The notes beneath the pieces are model-generated. The model saw only the letters and a program-made list of their open reading frames with translations, did not search any database and was not told where the DNA came from. DNA of 64,000 bases, from assembly GCA_000708835.1 (NCBI GenBank), contig DF237262.1, positions 1-64,000 of the forward strand, given 5' to 3'. The stretch is from Klebsormidium nitens. Its lineage: Eukaryota > Streptophyta > Klebsormidiophyceae > Klebsormidiales > Klebsormidiaceae. The translations under genes and the position numbers were made by a program. Positions 10,901 through 22,500 of this stretch are shown here, in pieces. Numbering within the stretch: position 1 is the stretch's first letter; each line of letters opens with the position of its first letter.

Positions 10901-13900
10901 GTGGTTCAAGCCCGGTCTGGCCGTGTACGAACATCTGTGGATGACAGGCATCGCTTATACATGGCCGCTTCGGCTATGATATGGGGTTGGTCGAGGCTTG
11001 GAAGGAGGGAAGAGTTGAAGCAAAGCTTAAAATATAGGTAGGGCCAAGCTCGGTCTGCCCCTTATACGCGAGCGGTTGTATATTACGGAGTATGTATCTG
11101 ACCGCTTCGCTTAACGTTCCCGATCGGTCCTGAGAGCTGGAAGGACTCTAACAGATTGGCAAGCCACTCAACGGGACTCGCAGGTAAGCAGATGTGGAAA
11201 GGTGCAAACGCGCATCGCCGTACCAATCGCCCGGCTCGAGAAGAAGGGGTTCAGCTTCCTAGTGTGTCGAGAGGCATGTGCTCTCCTTCGTCCGTAACGA
11301 GAAACCTCTGACTCACTAAAGGATCCGAGCAATTCTCTTATGCTTTATCTGGCACGAAAGCACTCACAATTTTCGTACTAGCAAGGTGAGGACACCCTGG
11401 AACGTGAGCTACACCGCAAAGACCCCAAGAGGAAGATTCGTCTTACGCTCAACGGAGGCCTTTTCAGCTCACCGTAACGTTGTATCCCTCTAGCGCACTG
11501 TTCAGCGACTGGTGCCCGAGCGCCTGAAACAGGGCCTCCTGCAGCTCGGCCTTCGCCCGGGGGATCCCCCCGTCCCCTAGCTCGCTGTCGTTCTGCACTA
11601 GGTCGAATGTAAACTCCTGGGCCCCGAGGGGAGGAATCGACTCCGTCGGCCGGCGCGCGCGCGCGCTCGCGCCCGACTGGTCGGTGGCGCGGTGCGCGCG
11701 CGGGGGCTCCTCGTAGAGCGTGATTTTGGGGCCCTGGATGACGACGGCCTGGCGGCTTTGGCACGCGCGCTCGCGCTCGGTGAGGGGGCGCACGCGCACG
11801 GCGACCACGACCTGCGGGATGATGTGGAGAGGTCGCCGTTAGAACCAGTCTGCTGACTTCGAGGACAAGAGTAAGCACAGGTTTCTCTTATTCGAATCAA
11901 GAGTCGTATCTGGTGCGATGCCATATTGTCATTAATCTGCCAGGAAGTGAAGAAATTATAAGATGTATGTTTTGCGGGCTTTGAGATGAATCTAAGAACC
12001 TTAGCCCAGACAAACCTGTGGCTGGAGAACCGCGGTTCGGAAGAGCCCCTTTGCCGGGGTGCCGTATGCCCCCATGTCTCGATCCTGATGAACCGTTTGC
12101 AAGGAGCAGCCGGTTGCATTGAACGCCAAGTTACTAAGCAGGCCGCAAGACGTCGAGACAGTCCCTGAAAGCAAAATTCCACCTCAAAATGGTGAATCGA
12201 CTCCAGACAGGATAAGGCAGCCTACCTTCTCGAGTCCTGCAGAGGTCCGGAACGAGGTCACGGGCTCCGCTATTTGCATCGAATCATTCTCGCTTGCCGC
12301 TGCGGGTTCGAGATCCGACTCTCCGTCACGCAGTTTCAGTGAAGGAAGCGCCATAAGCACTGGGGCTATGCTGGTGGGGCTCAGGCGGGAGTCCGAAGGT
12401 TGGAAATCCGTGTCGGCTTCTGTCTGAGAAATAGGCGCCGAGACCAACTCCTCCCTGCATTGGAGGAAGCGCGGGGTTAGAGCTGAAAACGAGCAGTATG
12501 AAAGCAGACCAACAAGGCGGTCAAGGCAATAAGCTTACCGATCGCTTTAGGATTTGAAGTTTAAAGTCTTGTGCGAGGGAGTGCTCGAGAGTGCGAAAGA
12601 TTCTTGTGTAGTCAAAAACGGCGCGTCCTTCAACCGGGAGGCTGAACGCTCAAACGTGTTTGCTGGGTTTAGCAGAACCCGAGAAGATGATCGGTTTGGA
12701 AAACGTTCGGTAGGGAATGCATGTCGCTCAATGTTCGGACGACCTGCTTGCTTGCTGACGTTTGAAACACCAAAAGACGTGGAGATCTGAGACTGTGAAC
12801 GTACCTGCTTCCTGCGTACCCGTCCGCCCCAGCATCAGCCACCCTTTCTCCTTCCAGGGGGGCATCTTTCTCCGTCGCTGGCCACCCCCCAGACCTAATC
12901 TCCTCCACCAGGGGGGTAAACGAGCTGCGCCTCGAACCGGGCTTCGAACCCCCCTCTCCCAAACTAGCTCGTCTGCTTTCCACGGTCACATTTTTGCCCG
13001 GTTGGGTGGCAACCCTGCGCTGACTCGAGAGGGGCTTCGAAGCCGCTGCCGGAGATTTGGCGGCTTTGGACCGCGGGGGTTTAGCTGCTAGCGAGCTCGA
13101 GGGGCGCCTTTGGGTGGCCAGGATAACCGGGGGGGGCGTGTCGTCGATGAGGGGAGCGAAGGCGTCAGCTTCAGGGGCGCTGCGGAGAAAGCAGAAAGCT
13201 TTGAATGTCTGTACGAGACCGAAGCGGTTTAGAGCAGGTTAGCAGGACTGTTTTGGAGGGCCATAGCCGCATCCATTCACGTCGCAGTAGCCTTGATCCG
13301 TTGAATGATGAAGTACTTGAAGGAAAGATAGTCGGTCGTAAGTGCTCCAGATAGGCAGTTTGTTGCCGACAAAAAGCTGACAAGGCAGCGCACCTAAACT
13401 TACCCTGTGACATGACAGCGACGTCTCGAAAGCTGCTGTCCGTCTAGTCAGCGGCTATCCTCAACCCGTTCCAAAACTTTACTGCTCAACGCCCCTTTGC
13501 TAGAAGAAGCTATGAGAAGCTCAAATTCCTCTGGCACTGTTGAGATTCTAGCATCAAGGCAGCCGTACCTCGTTTTCAGTGCTTTACAGATCTGAGAGTT
13601 TTCGATTTTACTCGGATGCAAAACTCTCTACGAATGGACGATCTGACAGGTCGCTTGGACTGACCTGCTCACAGCTCCAACCGGTTGGTCGAACGACGTT
13701 CGTCTTGAAGACATTCCAAGAACCCTCCCATTGCGCTCCTCAACCTCCGACTCTCGCAGTGGAAATTCGGACGTCTTCTTTCCAATTTCTGAGTTTCGCT
13801 TTACAAACTCGGACGATCTTTTCACGACCTCCGACTGCCTCTTTCCAAAGTCGGAGGTTCTTTTCCCAACATCTGGTGTCAGCTTTCCTGAGCCGAACTT

Positions 13901-14034
13901 TCGACTCAATTGCTGCAAAAAGCGCTTGCGAATGTTAGCGGATGTCGCCAACGCAGTCCAGCCACACTTTCTGATTGCATCTGCTGAGCATGCAAGAACA
14001 GCTCTTCGTCTAAATCTTTTGCTTCTACTGCCGA
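4926..14034 (-). CDS. Kinesin-3-like motor with FHA domain (5' end incomplete)
   Basis: Exons: 14034-13665, 13179-12805, 12454-12226, 11811-11473, 10790-10638, 10112-9492, 8913-8755, 8244-about 6253, 5980-5765, 5327-4926. All phases agree; the exon 8 donor (GCG then GTGCAC) is weak. About 1617 residues are visible and no start ATG was found, so one more 5' exon is likely. Numbering from 14034: residues 1-324 are a basic serine-rich extension. The motor starts near 325 ([12 protein letters not shown]). P-loop GQTGAGKS is at 442-449, switch I NKLSSRSH at 679-686, switch II DLAGSE at 716-721. The [14 protein letters not shown] string and the NKPVLNEDP neck are kinesin-3 hallmarks. Residues about 506-629 are an acidic/basic insert in a motor loop. 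A TETE-rich stalk fills much of exon 8. Exons 9-10 form an FHA domain ([34 protein letters not shown]). It should be a plus-end-directed microtubule motor, possibly ciliary (inference). Confidence 0.85.
6830..7440 (-). repeat. Degenerate TETE-coding minisatellite in kinesin stalk
   Basis: Within kinesin exon 8, short units encoding GTETEP or variants (TATETE, GTATD, STETE) recur dozens of times. The DNA signature is repeated TCCGTTTCCGTT on the plus strand. The result is a long acidic Thr/Glu-rich, probably unstructured linker between motor and FHA domain. It also opens a 515-codon antisense frame that is not a gene. Confidence 0.8.
10910..11140 (-). pseudogene. Two decayed copies of the kinesin P-loop exon edge
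   Basis: The functional exon begins at 10790 with codons for MFAYGQTG. The same stretch, acceptor plus exon start plus adjoining intron, reappears in the upstream intron. One copy has GGTCTGG at 10914 (exon edge equivalent 10934) and a more diverged one has GGTCTGC at 11052. Offsets are 144 and 138 bases. Neither copy keeps the complete P-loop exon. Confidence 0.75.
13738..13900 (-). repeat. 21-bp heptad-coding repeat in kinesin N-terminal extension
   Basis: The minus strand encodes about eight consecutive seven-residue units such as [28 protein letters not shown] and GKKTSEF. Each has two basic residues followed by a serine and an acidic residue. The frame is continuous with the kinesin extension. 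The units look like possible phosphorylation-prone basic motifs (inference). Confidence 0.7.
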
Positions 14035-16570
14035 CTGGACAAAATATAAGCACAGCAACTCTACGTACTAAGTGATTATCTTGAAGGCAAACAGATGAAG
14101 CTCGTTATTGTCCAATATGATTGATCTGTGACATAAAGTGCATCTTTCAACAACGTAAGTCTAGAACCAACATACTTTCCCTTGTGGACTGATATAATCT
14201 ACTAGCATTGGCAACTGATCTGGCGGATCAAAACATCGCAGAGGTGAGGTTTCAAAGGTCAGTTCAGCTTTCCTTGGAATCTGCACTTGGAAGGCCGAAC
14301 TTGATACAATTCAGCAATCAGGCAACATCAAGCAGAACGACGCCCTACTCTAGCCTCCATTAGTCCTGTACGTTGGCTTCTTTTATCGCTCTTGGGTTCT
14401 GTTCAGCTTGCTAATCATTCTGAACTGACAGCTTACCTTCTTGGGAGGCTCTGCTTTCCTGAAGAGTCGCGAGTTCTCTGGTATGTCAGCCATCCTTATG
14501 CACCAGAGTTGATGAAAGGCCTCCTTGCCTCTGCAGATGGCGAGTACGAGGCTAGAGGCTCGAATATTGTTGAAGGACGTTTCTCTGACAATCCAATTTG
14601 CAGCTAAGCTTCTGCAGATGAGAGATGTATGAAGCTCTTATACAGTTTTCATTCTTTGGAGGTCCGATTGTGGTGTTGGAATTTGCTTGGTTCAACGTTT
14701 GAGACCAACAGTGCAGTATGAACTATTGGATATGGTCATGCTATGCATTGGGGAGCATATGAACTCGGCAGGCTGAGCATCAGAGTGCAACACACTTCAC
14801 AAGGAATGAGGTTTAGTAGCAGCGACGCCCCGCAAAGGGTAAATACAAAAAGCGCTGTAAGACTTCTCTGAGACCCGTTCCACTATCTAGTCAAAGATGA
14901 TATATCAACATATATGATCCAGCACAGGATGGTTCTTGTTCTATGAAGCAGATAACCAGGGCCTTCAGATAGACCAAGCAGTAGTATTGAGCAGCCAAAG
15001 CAACGTATCTCCAGCATGCCAGAGTGCTTTCCAGGGAAAGCTGTAGACCCTCATACAGATGATACCCAGTTGGTGCTCACCTTCGATTCACTTCCTTCTG
15101 CTGCTGCTTTGCAGTCGCTCCTTCATCTCAGCCAGAGGGTTGCAGACTGCACTTTTTCATGGAAATCTCCATTCTACTTACTCGTCTACTGCAGAAAGAC
15201 TTTCTCACCCTACCCAATCTGTAATGCTGCTATTGAGGCAACCCTGTACTTCCAGGTGCATCATCTCGCGGCATTTCTCCTTCAAGGGATTGGCTCTTCG
15301 TCCTCTTTCAAAGACTCTGTGGCCCCCATTCTGTGCCGTACAGAGCGTTCGACTTGCAGAAGAATCCCAAAGGACTGCTCAGTCCTCTTGATCTGCTCCC
15401 GAAAGTTCCTCCTCCAGGGGACTCAGATCAGTGCAGCATTGGACGAATTCTCTTCGTTCCTAAAACCCTTGCAATCATGGAAGAATGTGGGGTTCCCGAG
15501 GCGCCACGACCAACCCTCTGCGGCCAGTGGTAATGCATCATTCGCAAATCAAGCAGCATCCTACATATCTAAGAATGTTCTCTGACTTAAAATGACATGA
15601 TTTGCCAGCCTCCCCCGACTGTGAGTGTGAAGCTGGAACCCTAATTTTCGGCTGGCCTCTGCGGCGATCGCCCAACTCGACGGTACCGTCGGTACCTATG
15701 TAGATGGTTTGTCTACGCGGTATGTACCATCTTCCTGGCCCCCGCTGGCGGCCCGCGGCGGCGGCCGGCCCGGGCCGCGTGCCGGCCAGCGAGTAGCCGC
15801 CACGAGCCTACTCAGAGCCTGCGCCAGCGCGGCAGCAGAAAATGCAGCGTGCGCACGGGCAATTAGTCCGGCCCAGTAGCTTCCCAGGGCATGAGCTCGC
15901 AGCTAGCGAGCCAGCGCGCGTACGCAGGAGTACTGCATGGCGAGTGGTTTGACCAAACCAACACCCGTTAATTTCAAACCCCTTCATAAACGCCACCCGT
16001 CCATATCACCGGGCACCACAGCTTCGCACCATTTAGCTATGATGCATGGTGAGCGTCACTCGACAACAAAGTCGCTGCAGGCGGAGACACTCCACTCAGG
16101 TCAAATGTATCCATGCCGTCATACTCATGTAAAGAAAAGAGCAGCATCGAAGCTGAACTTGCACACCTATACCGAACGACTCGCACACATTTGAAGGCCA
16201 GTACCGGGGCACTCATGCCCTCACCTTCAATGCAGATCATTTTGATCGCATCAGAGTGCACATATAGCTTCTTGCGGACTTGGCCAGAAGGTAAGCGATG
16301 CATCAATGCATGCGAATGCGATGGACACAATCTATGCGAGTACCATAGCTCCATCTTCCAAGCAGGGCCCTCGAGTGCGGATGTGACCGTTCAAAATAAC
16401 GGGAGACGCTCGCAAAGTGGGCACTGAACCAACAAAACCAACCGCCTGTAACATGTGCCCTCTACCTCCAGCATCAATCTCGTTTTGACGGTCGCAGCCT
16501 CGTGACGATGATCTCTATATACCCTCAACAAAGCACCAAATTATTATACTTGACATACGGCCGAAGAAGC
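14035..16570. other. Intergenic, with a GC-rich palindromic patch
   Basis: This lies between the 5' side of the kinesin gene and the 3' end of the EF-hand gene, so it should hold the kinesin promoter and any missing 5' exon. A plus-strand open frame at 15016-15585 (189 codons) has no domain and odd composition, and I do not call it. GACGGTACCGTC, a perfect 12-base palindrome, lies at 15679-15690. It is followed to about 15800 by a very GC-rich segment with inverted GCTGGC/GCCAGC ends. Confidence 0.45.
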
Positions 16571-19500
16571 TTAACTTAGGGCTCTTACGGCTCTTATGTC
16601 TGCTTCTGTGTCGCGGTCGAGACGTTGACTCGACGCGTCTGATCCCCGCCTGTTCATGAGGGCTAGCGGTGGATCGTACGGTTTTCTTCCTACCATAGGA
16701 GCGAGGGTGATAGAACTGGACGTCCGCTTGTAAGACGTGGTGCCCTTATCGTTTGCCGACGTGGACGGCAGCCGCGAGAGCTTTTCCGCTCCACTTTTTT
16801 TCTTCTTTTCTTGCAGCGGACTTTCGGTCGTTCCATCTCCAGAGGACCTGAAAAAATGCCGGAAACTTGGGACCGTCAGGAAAGAGCGTACTTGCAGGCA
16901 GCATCTTTATTGACGGCTCACTTCGTCCAAGCAACAGACGGCGCGTTCGTCTAGCAATCATGCAGATCTTGGAGGATAATTAGTCGAAAGCCAAGCTGGT
17001 AAGCTCCTGAAAGTTTTACACTGAATCAAGTTGTCTGTGGGAAGATTCCTTGTTTATCACGTCGACTGGTGTCAGTTTACCCAGGTCCCGAAGCCGCCTA
17101 CAATTTATTCAGTGAGAGGACAGGACGAGAAGACAATCGAAGCAACATGATAACCCTGCGACTATTCCAAGAGGCGGCTGACGCGAGCTTCTATGCAAAC
17201 GCACTCTTCTGAGCGTCATTCAAGTCCCTCGGAACTGAGCGAGTGGCAGATGCCAACAAGGGCTGCAATTTCTTGGCAAAACTTGCATGTGCAGTCTGCT
17301 GTTAATTAGACAGGCACCTTACTCACCCGCTGCCGAAAACTTTCTCTTGCCAGTCAAAGGCCGTTCCTTTCTCCACCAGTGAAGACGTGCAACCAAAAAA
17401 TAAGGACCATGAACCCAAAACGCCCCGGGCGCTTACGTTTGATTGGTCCGGGAAGCGCGTAGCACCCGAGCACCAGGGTCCGTACGATCCTATAGCGCGG
17501 ATGGGATGCAAGCTTCACGTTGAACAACGACGCGATTGTGCGCAGTAGAGACTTACGCACAAAAACAAAGACCAAAAATGCAAAAGCCCCGCTCACGTTT
17601 GATTGGTAACGGGGGGAAGCGCGTAACACTTGAGCACCAGCTTCCGTACGATCTTGTAGCCCGGGTAGGAGGGGTCCGCCTCGGGGGGCGCGACTTTTCG
17701 TAGGAGCGACACGAGGCGGTTGTGGGGGAGGTACACGCCCAGCTCGCGCAGCGCCTGGGACAGCTCCTGCGAGCGACACGTGTCCGATGCCGTCAGCAGA
17801 ATTTCTTGGCTGACTTCTTAGACCAACTTTTGTGGCAACGTTTGGCATGAAAGTTGGCCCAGATACGTTCTGACATTTCGTCACGCACGATTTGGGAGCG
17901 CCTCTGCAGCTGCCACATGTGTCCGTTCCGCCACCACTCACAGATCAAGTTCTTCGCTTTCTAACGGTTGATATAACCCCACAGCACTTGCGTACGTACC
18001 GAGCGCTTTACAAGAGCACTAACTGCTTACTTCAGCACCCGTTTCTTGACCATTTACCGCAGCTTACATGGAAGTTCGGCGGCCGATCCCACGCCGGCGG
18101 CTGCTCCGCTACCCCCGCTCTCGTTCCCCCATTTTCTCCCAGTTGATCGCCTCCCGACTGACACATCTGGTCTGAGGGGCTTGGAGCATTCGACAGGGGG
18201 GGAGAACCGGGCGCTTGGTGGTCTAGGTGGTTCAGTTGGGACGCTGGCTGGTTGCGCCGCAGCTTTTCGGCCACCAGCTTGTAGACCTCGGGGTCGCGCG
18301 CGCGCACGTGCCTCAGGATGCGCGCGAGCCGCTGCTCGTGGCGCACCTCGGCCGTCTCCTCGCTGCAGAATGCAGAGAAGAGTTAGAGCGTAACAAATGG
18401 AGGTTAACGGTGTTAACTATTGCCGCCAGCTTAGACGTCGGTGTGGCGCGCGCGCATGAGCCTCAGGATCCGCGAGAGCAGCTGCTCGTGGCGCACCCTC
18501 GGCTGTCTCCTCGCTGCGGTAAATAGATGAGGGCTTCAGTTTAACAGCGACATAAAAATCACTTGAAGAGAATGATACGGTCAGGTGGAAGTCTGGGGTT
18601 AAGGATCATGCCGCGAGTAGAACTTGATCGCGCGGATCCTGAAAGGGGACACTTGTTGGTGACAACGAACCCGCTTCTTCCTCGAACCGCGATGCACAAG
18701 CCGCGCATGAATACAAACACATAGTGAAAGGGATAGTAGAACACGGCGTGGCGTGATCTCGTTGAGAGTCTCTAGATTTTGATGCGTTCAAAGGACATCA
18801 TGAAAGAAGACATGTGCCCTCGAATTTGAAAGACCGGACTCACTGTGGCAGCAGGGCTTTGCCGAGCTCGTCAAACTGGATGGCGCCGGACCGGTCCTTA
18901 TCCACGGCGCACATCAGCAGCTTGACGTCCTCGTCGTTCACAACGCCCACCTGCAAGAACGCCCCACCCTTCAACGTCAATGGTGTTTTCAAAAGCAATT
19001 GTGATTGAGAGAGAGCCGAAAATCAAATTCGATAATCCGGCCAGGGAGCAATGGGAATCTCAGAACGCAACCTTTACAAGTGACTCAGAGATTAAAATTT
19101 TGTGTCGAAAGTGCCTGATCGGATAAGGATGTATCATTGTCTCTGGGTGGTTTAAGATGGTTCTTCGTGCTCACTAAAGGCATCAGTCTTGAAAATCACC
19201 CGTCTCAACTGGTGCCAATGCTTGGGTACGGCCACACTGCTTGGATCTCTGAGTTCAGGAATCAAGGCGGCAAACCCCGGTCTACGACAATGTCTTCATC
19301 ATCCAATGTAAGCCTTCAGCCAGCTCAAGTCCAACCTGTACTGGAAAAGTTCTTGTCCCTGAGGTTTCATGATGTGCAGGCGGAGTTTTGTGAAGAAAAA
19401 CCTTGCGCTAACCCCCAACAAAACTCATTAACCCTTCCAAAAGTCTACTTGCAAGATCCTGTCGAACCCTGCGATAATGGAACGGCGGCTCTCCCTGTTT

Positions 19501-22500
19501 CCTATCCTTCAATAAGTGACTCTGCGCGAGTAAAGCACCTTGAAGATGTGGAGCATCAACTTGGATCATGTTCCGAATTCGAGTTGTCCTTGTCCAAATC
19601 GGACACCTGCCTTCATCACGGTGCAGGTTTCCTCAGCCCTTCCGTTTACCAGGAATTCGGCGAGTAAACCTTGAGCGTGTGAAGCATTTCCTTGAGCTCT
19701 GCTTCCGAAATCGGATTGTCCCTGTCCTTGTCCTTGTCTAGATTGGCCGCCCGGAACGCCCTTTGGACCCCTACCTTAAGTACACTGCATCTTTGTTTTC
19801 AAACCTTCCGTTAATCAGGAATTCTGCGGGCAACCAACCTTGAGCGTGTGGAGCATCTCCTTGAGTTCCGGTTCCGAAATCGAGTTGTCCTTGTCCAAAT
19901 CGGACGCTCGGAACGCCTTTTGGATGGCGCCGTCCATGCTCCCGACCGCCGTCGCCAGCCGACTGCGCAACTGCGCGATCACGTGGTCCTGCTCGCGCGT
20001 CACCCGGCTGCGCGCTTTGCCCTGCGACCCGCGCAGCTTGTCCCCGATGGGCTGCCCAGGGTGCCTGGCAAAAACGCGCGGTTGAAGTTTTGGTAACGCG
20101 CGCTCGATCTGATCGTGTCAAACCTGCGCGATATTCTTACCTAAAGCAGCGCCAGAAGTGGTTGCAATAATCATCACAGCGTTCGGTTGGCGAAAAGTTG
20201 ACCACATCAAGCTGATAGCAGGGGCAGATTTGTTCTAGTCGACCAGGATTCTCTCATCGCCACCCGAGACACTCCGTGCCCAAACCATTCCTAATGGGCA
20301 TTTGTTGTTTCAGAAGAAAGGCTTCAGACGAGGTGGAACATAAGATTCAAAACGATGCAATGGGCTATTTGTACAATGATGTAGATTTTTGAGGAGGAGC
20401 TAGATAAGTCCTCACTCATCTTATGTAAGACGTGCGCTGAAGCGTTTTTTCGAGGAAAGAGAAAGTCACCTGTTGGGGTACAAAGCAAGGCCGCCCTTCT
20501 GCACCTCCGCTTTAAGTTCCGTCTCCTGCACATGCGCGGACTCGTACTACTTTAGTGCGGAAGGAGTGGTGCTAGATCCCTGCTTTTGCTTCTTTGAAAA
20601 TATTTCAGACGGCCCCACAGGTTCGGCCTTGACAATCGCTTGAGAATGTTCTTACTGGTTCCTTACGTACTTTTTTGGCAAGTGAGATTGGACGGATATC
20701 GAACCTCAACTTTTGCGAACACCACGGGTGAATCGGCAGAATCGGCAGAATGAAAAATCGGCAGAATCGGCTCGATAGAAAAAGCTAGGTGGGTTGGACT
20801 CAAGCGATGACGAACTCTACATGACGCATCAGATTCTGGGCGAATCCAGAGAAACAAAAAGGCGGGAAAGGGAAAAGTTTTGGCCGCGCACCACTTTCTG
20901 CAGGTCTTCGAAGCCCTTGACGGACAGCTCGGAGATGTCGAGCACGAGCGTGTTGCGCTGCAGGTTCTCCTTGAAGTTGCTCAGGTCGATGTACCCCTTG
21001 CGCTCCTTGTCCACCGCTGACGTCAGCGTATCCATCTCGTGCGGCCGCAGCTGCAGGGAGAGGAAACGCGTCTTGGTCCTGTTCCGTGAGTCTAGACACG
21101 TTCAGTAGGTATGATTGTTGGATGTTATTCTCCCTTGCAAGTTGCTCAGCTCAATTTACCCCTTGTGCTCCTTGTCCAAGGCTGACGTCAGCGTCTCCAT
21201 CTCGTGCGGCCGCAGCTGCAGAAAAGACGTACGCGAATCCTTATACTTTACCTTCCACCCACGTATTCGACAGCTTGGGCTTTGTGTTTTTGGTTCGACT
21301 GTCCTCAGTACTAAAAACTCCACTCTTAAGGTCCTTTTCCTCGGCTCACGTCAGATTCCCAACTCGTGCGGCCTCAACACGCGTTGGAACACGCGTTTCC
21401 ACCGCTTGATAAAAGGAGAAGGGCGAAGCCTCATACATTTTCAACGACTGTACTTGAATGATCTCCTCACAGCTGCTCAGCTCAACGTGTCTTTCCCGCT
21501 CGTACGTCCTGGTCGCCGTCGGAAACCTTGGATATGCTGTGTTCTTCTCCCCGTCAGAAGCATTTTAGACTGAGATTCAGATTCATTTCCGGATGGAATC
21601 ATGTCCTAGATATGACAAAGTCTGTCTCTGAGGGGTGGATCCAGAAGGCGAACAGCAGAAGACGCCTCTTGTTTTGTGCGTCATTCAAGGAATGAATACA
21701 GAACATTAGCTGCGAAACGCGCACCTTGATGCCCATGTCTTCCAGCCCTTGCTTCAGCTCCTCGTATTGCAAGATGCCGTCCCTGGAAAAACAACAAGAC
21801 GGCGCCGTCACCGCGTGACCTTGAGTTGTTCAACAAGAATAAAACTTCTTGGATATACATCACGTAACAGAGGATCTCCTGCCACAAACTGGCGGCCGAG
21901 ATCAGTTCCGTTGGGTGCCTTCAGAAACTTGACAAGGGGCTCGGCCTTCGAAGTTCGATTCGAGTATCGCGGAGAGAACAGCTAGGTCTGTCAATACAAC
22001 CAACACTATCCAAACGCTTTCTGGTCAGCTAGAATATTTTGCTGCATGAGCTTACCGATTCTCGTCAAACTTGAGGAAGGCCTTGTCGAGTACGCCCAGC
22101 TTCGTGTCCAGCCGCTCCAGAATCTTCTGCCTGCGCAACCGTAATCAAGAGCGTCAGAAAGCGTCCAACGATTCCGGTCTGGATCGAGTACTCTCTTCCC
22201 TTCTACTCACGTGGGAGCATTAGCTACTTTAAACACGATTGGACGATTCAAGACATGCATGATGATAATGCATAGTGGAACAGTGAAATTTTTGTGGAAC
22301 GTGGGATTCCAGTACGAAGTTTCGGCGCCGATTACGCACCGTATCCGGACGAGCCGCTTCTCGTCGTCCGTCAGAAGCCGCTCAATTTTCAAGCGGCCAG
22401 TCACCGTGTCCAGCAGCTGCCACTCCTTTTTCCTGCATCCAAAAAGGTATGCCGGTTCAGCGTCTCCTGTCCTACTCGTCGATAAGGAAATGTCCTACTC

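Noticed and set aside
15016-15585. 189-codon plus-strand open frame
   Set aside because: No recognisable domain, unusual Cys/Leu/Ser composition and no splice context. Kept as intergenic.
17329-17375. Possible extra EF-hand gene exon with a GTGAGT donor
   Set aside because: Its exit phase (1) does not match the last exon (phase 2), while joining 17597 directly to 16847 keeps frame.
19137-19667. 176-codon plus-strand open frame
   Set aside because: It runs antisense through decayed copies of an EF-hand exon and intron.
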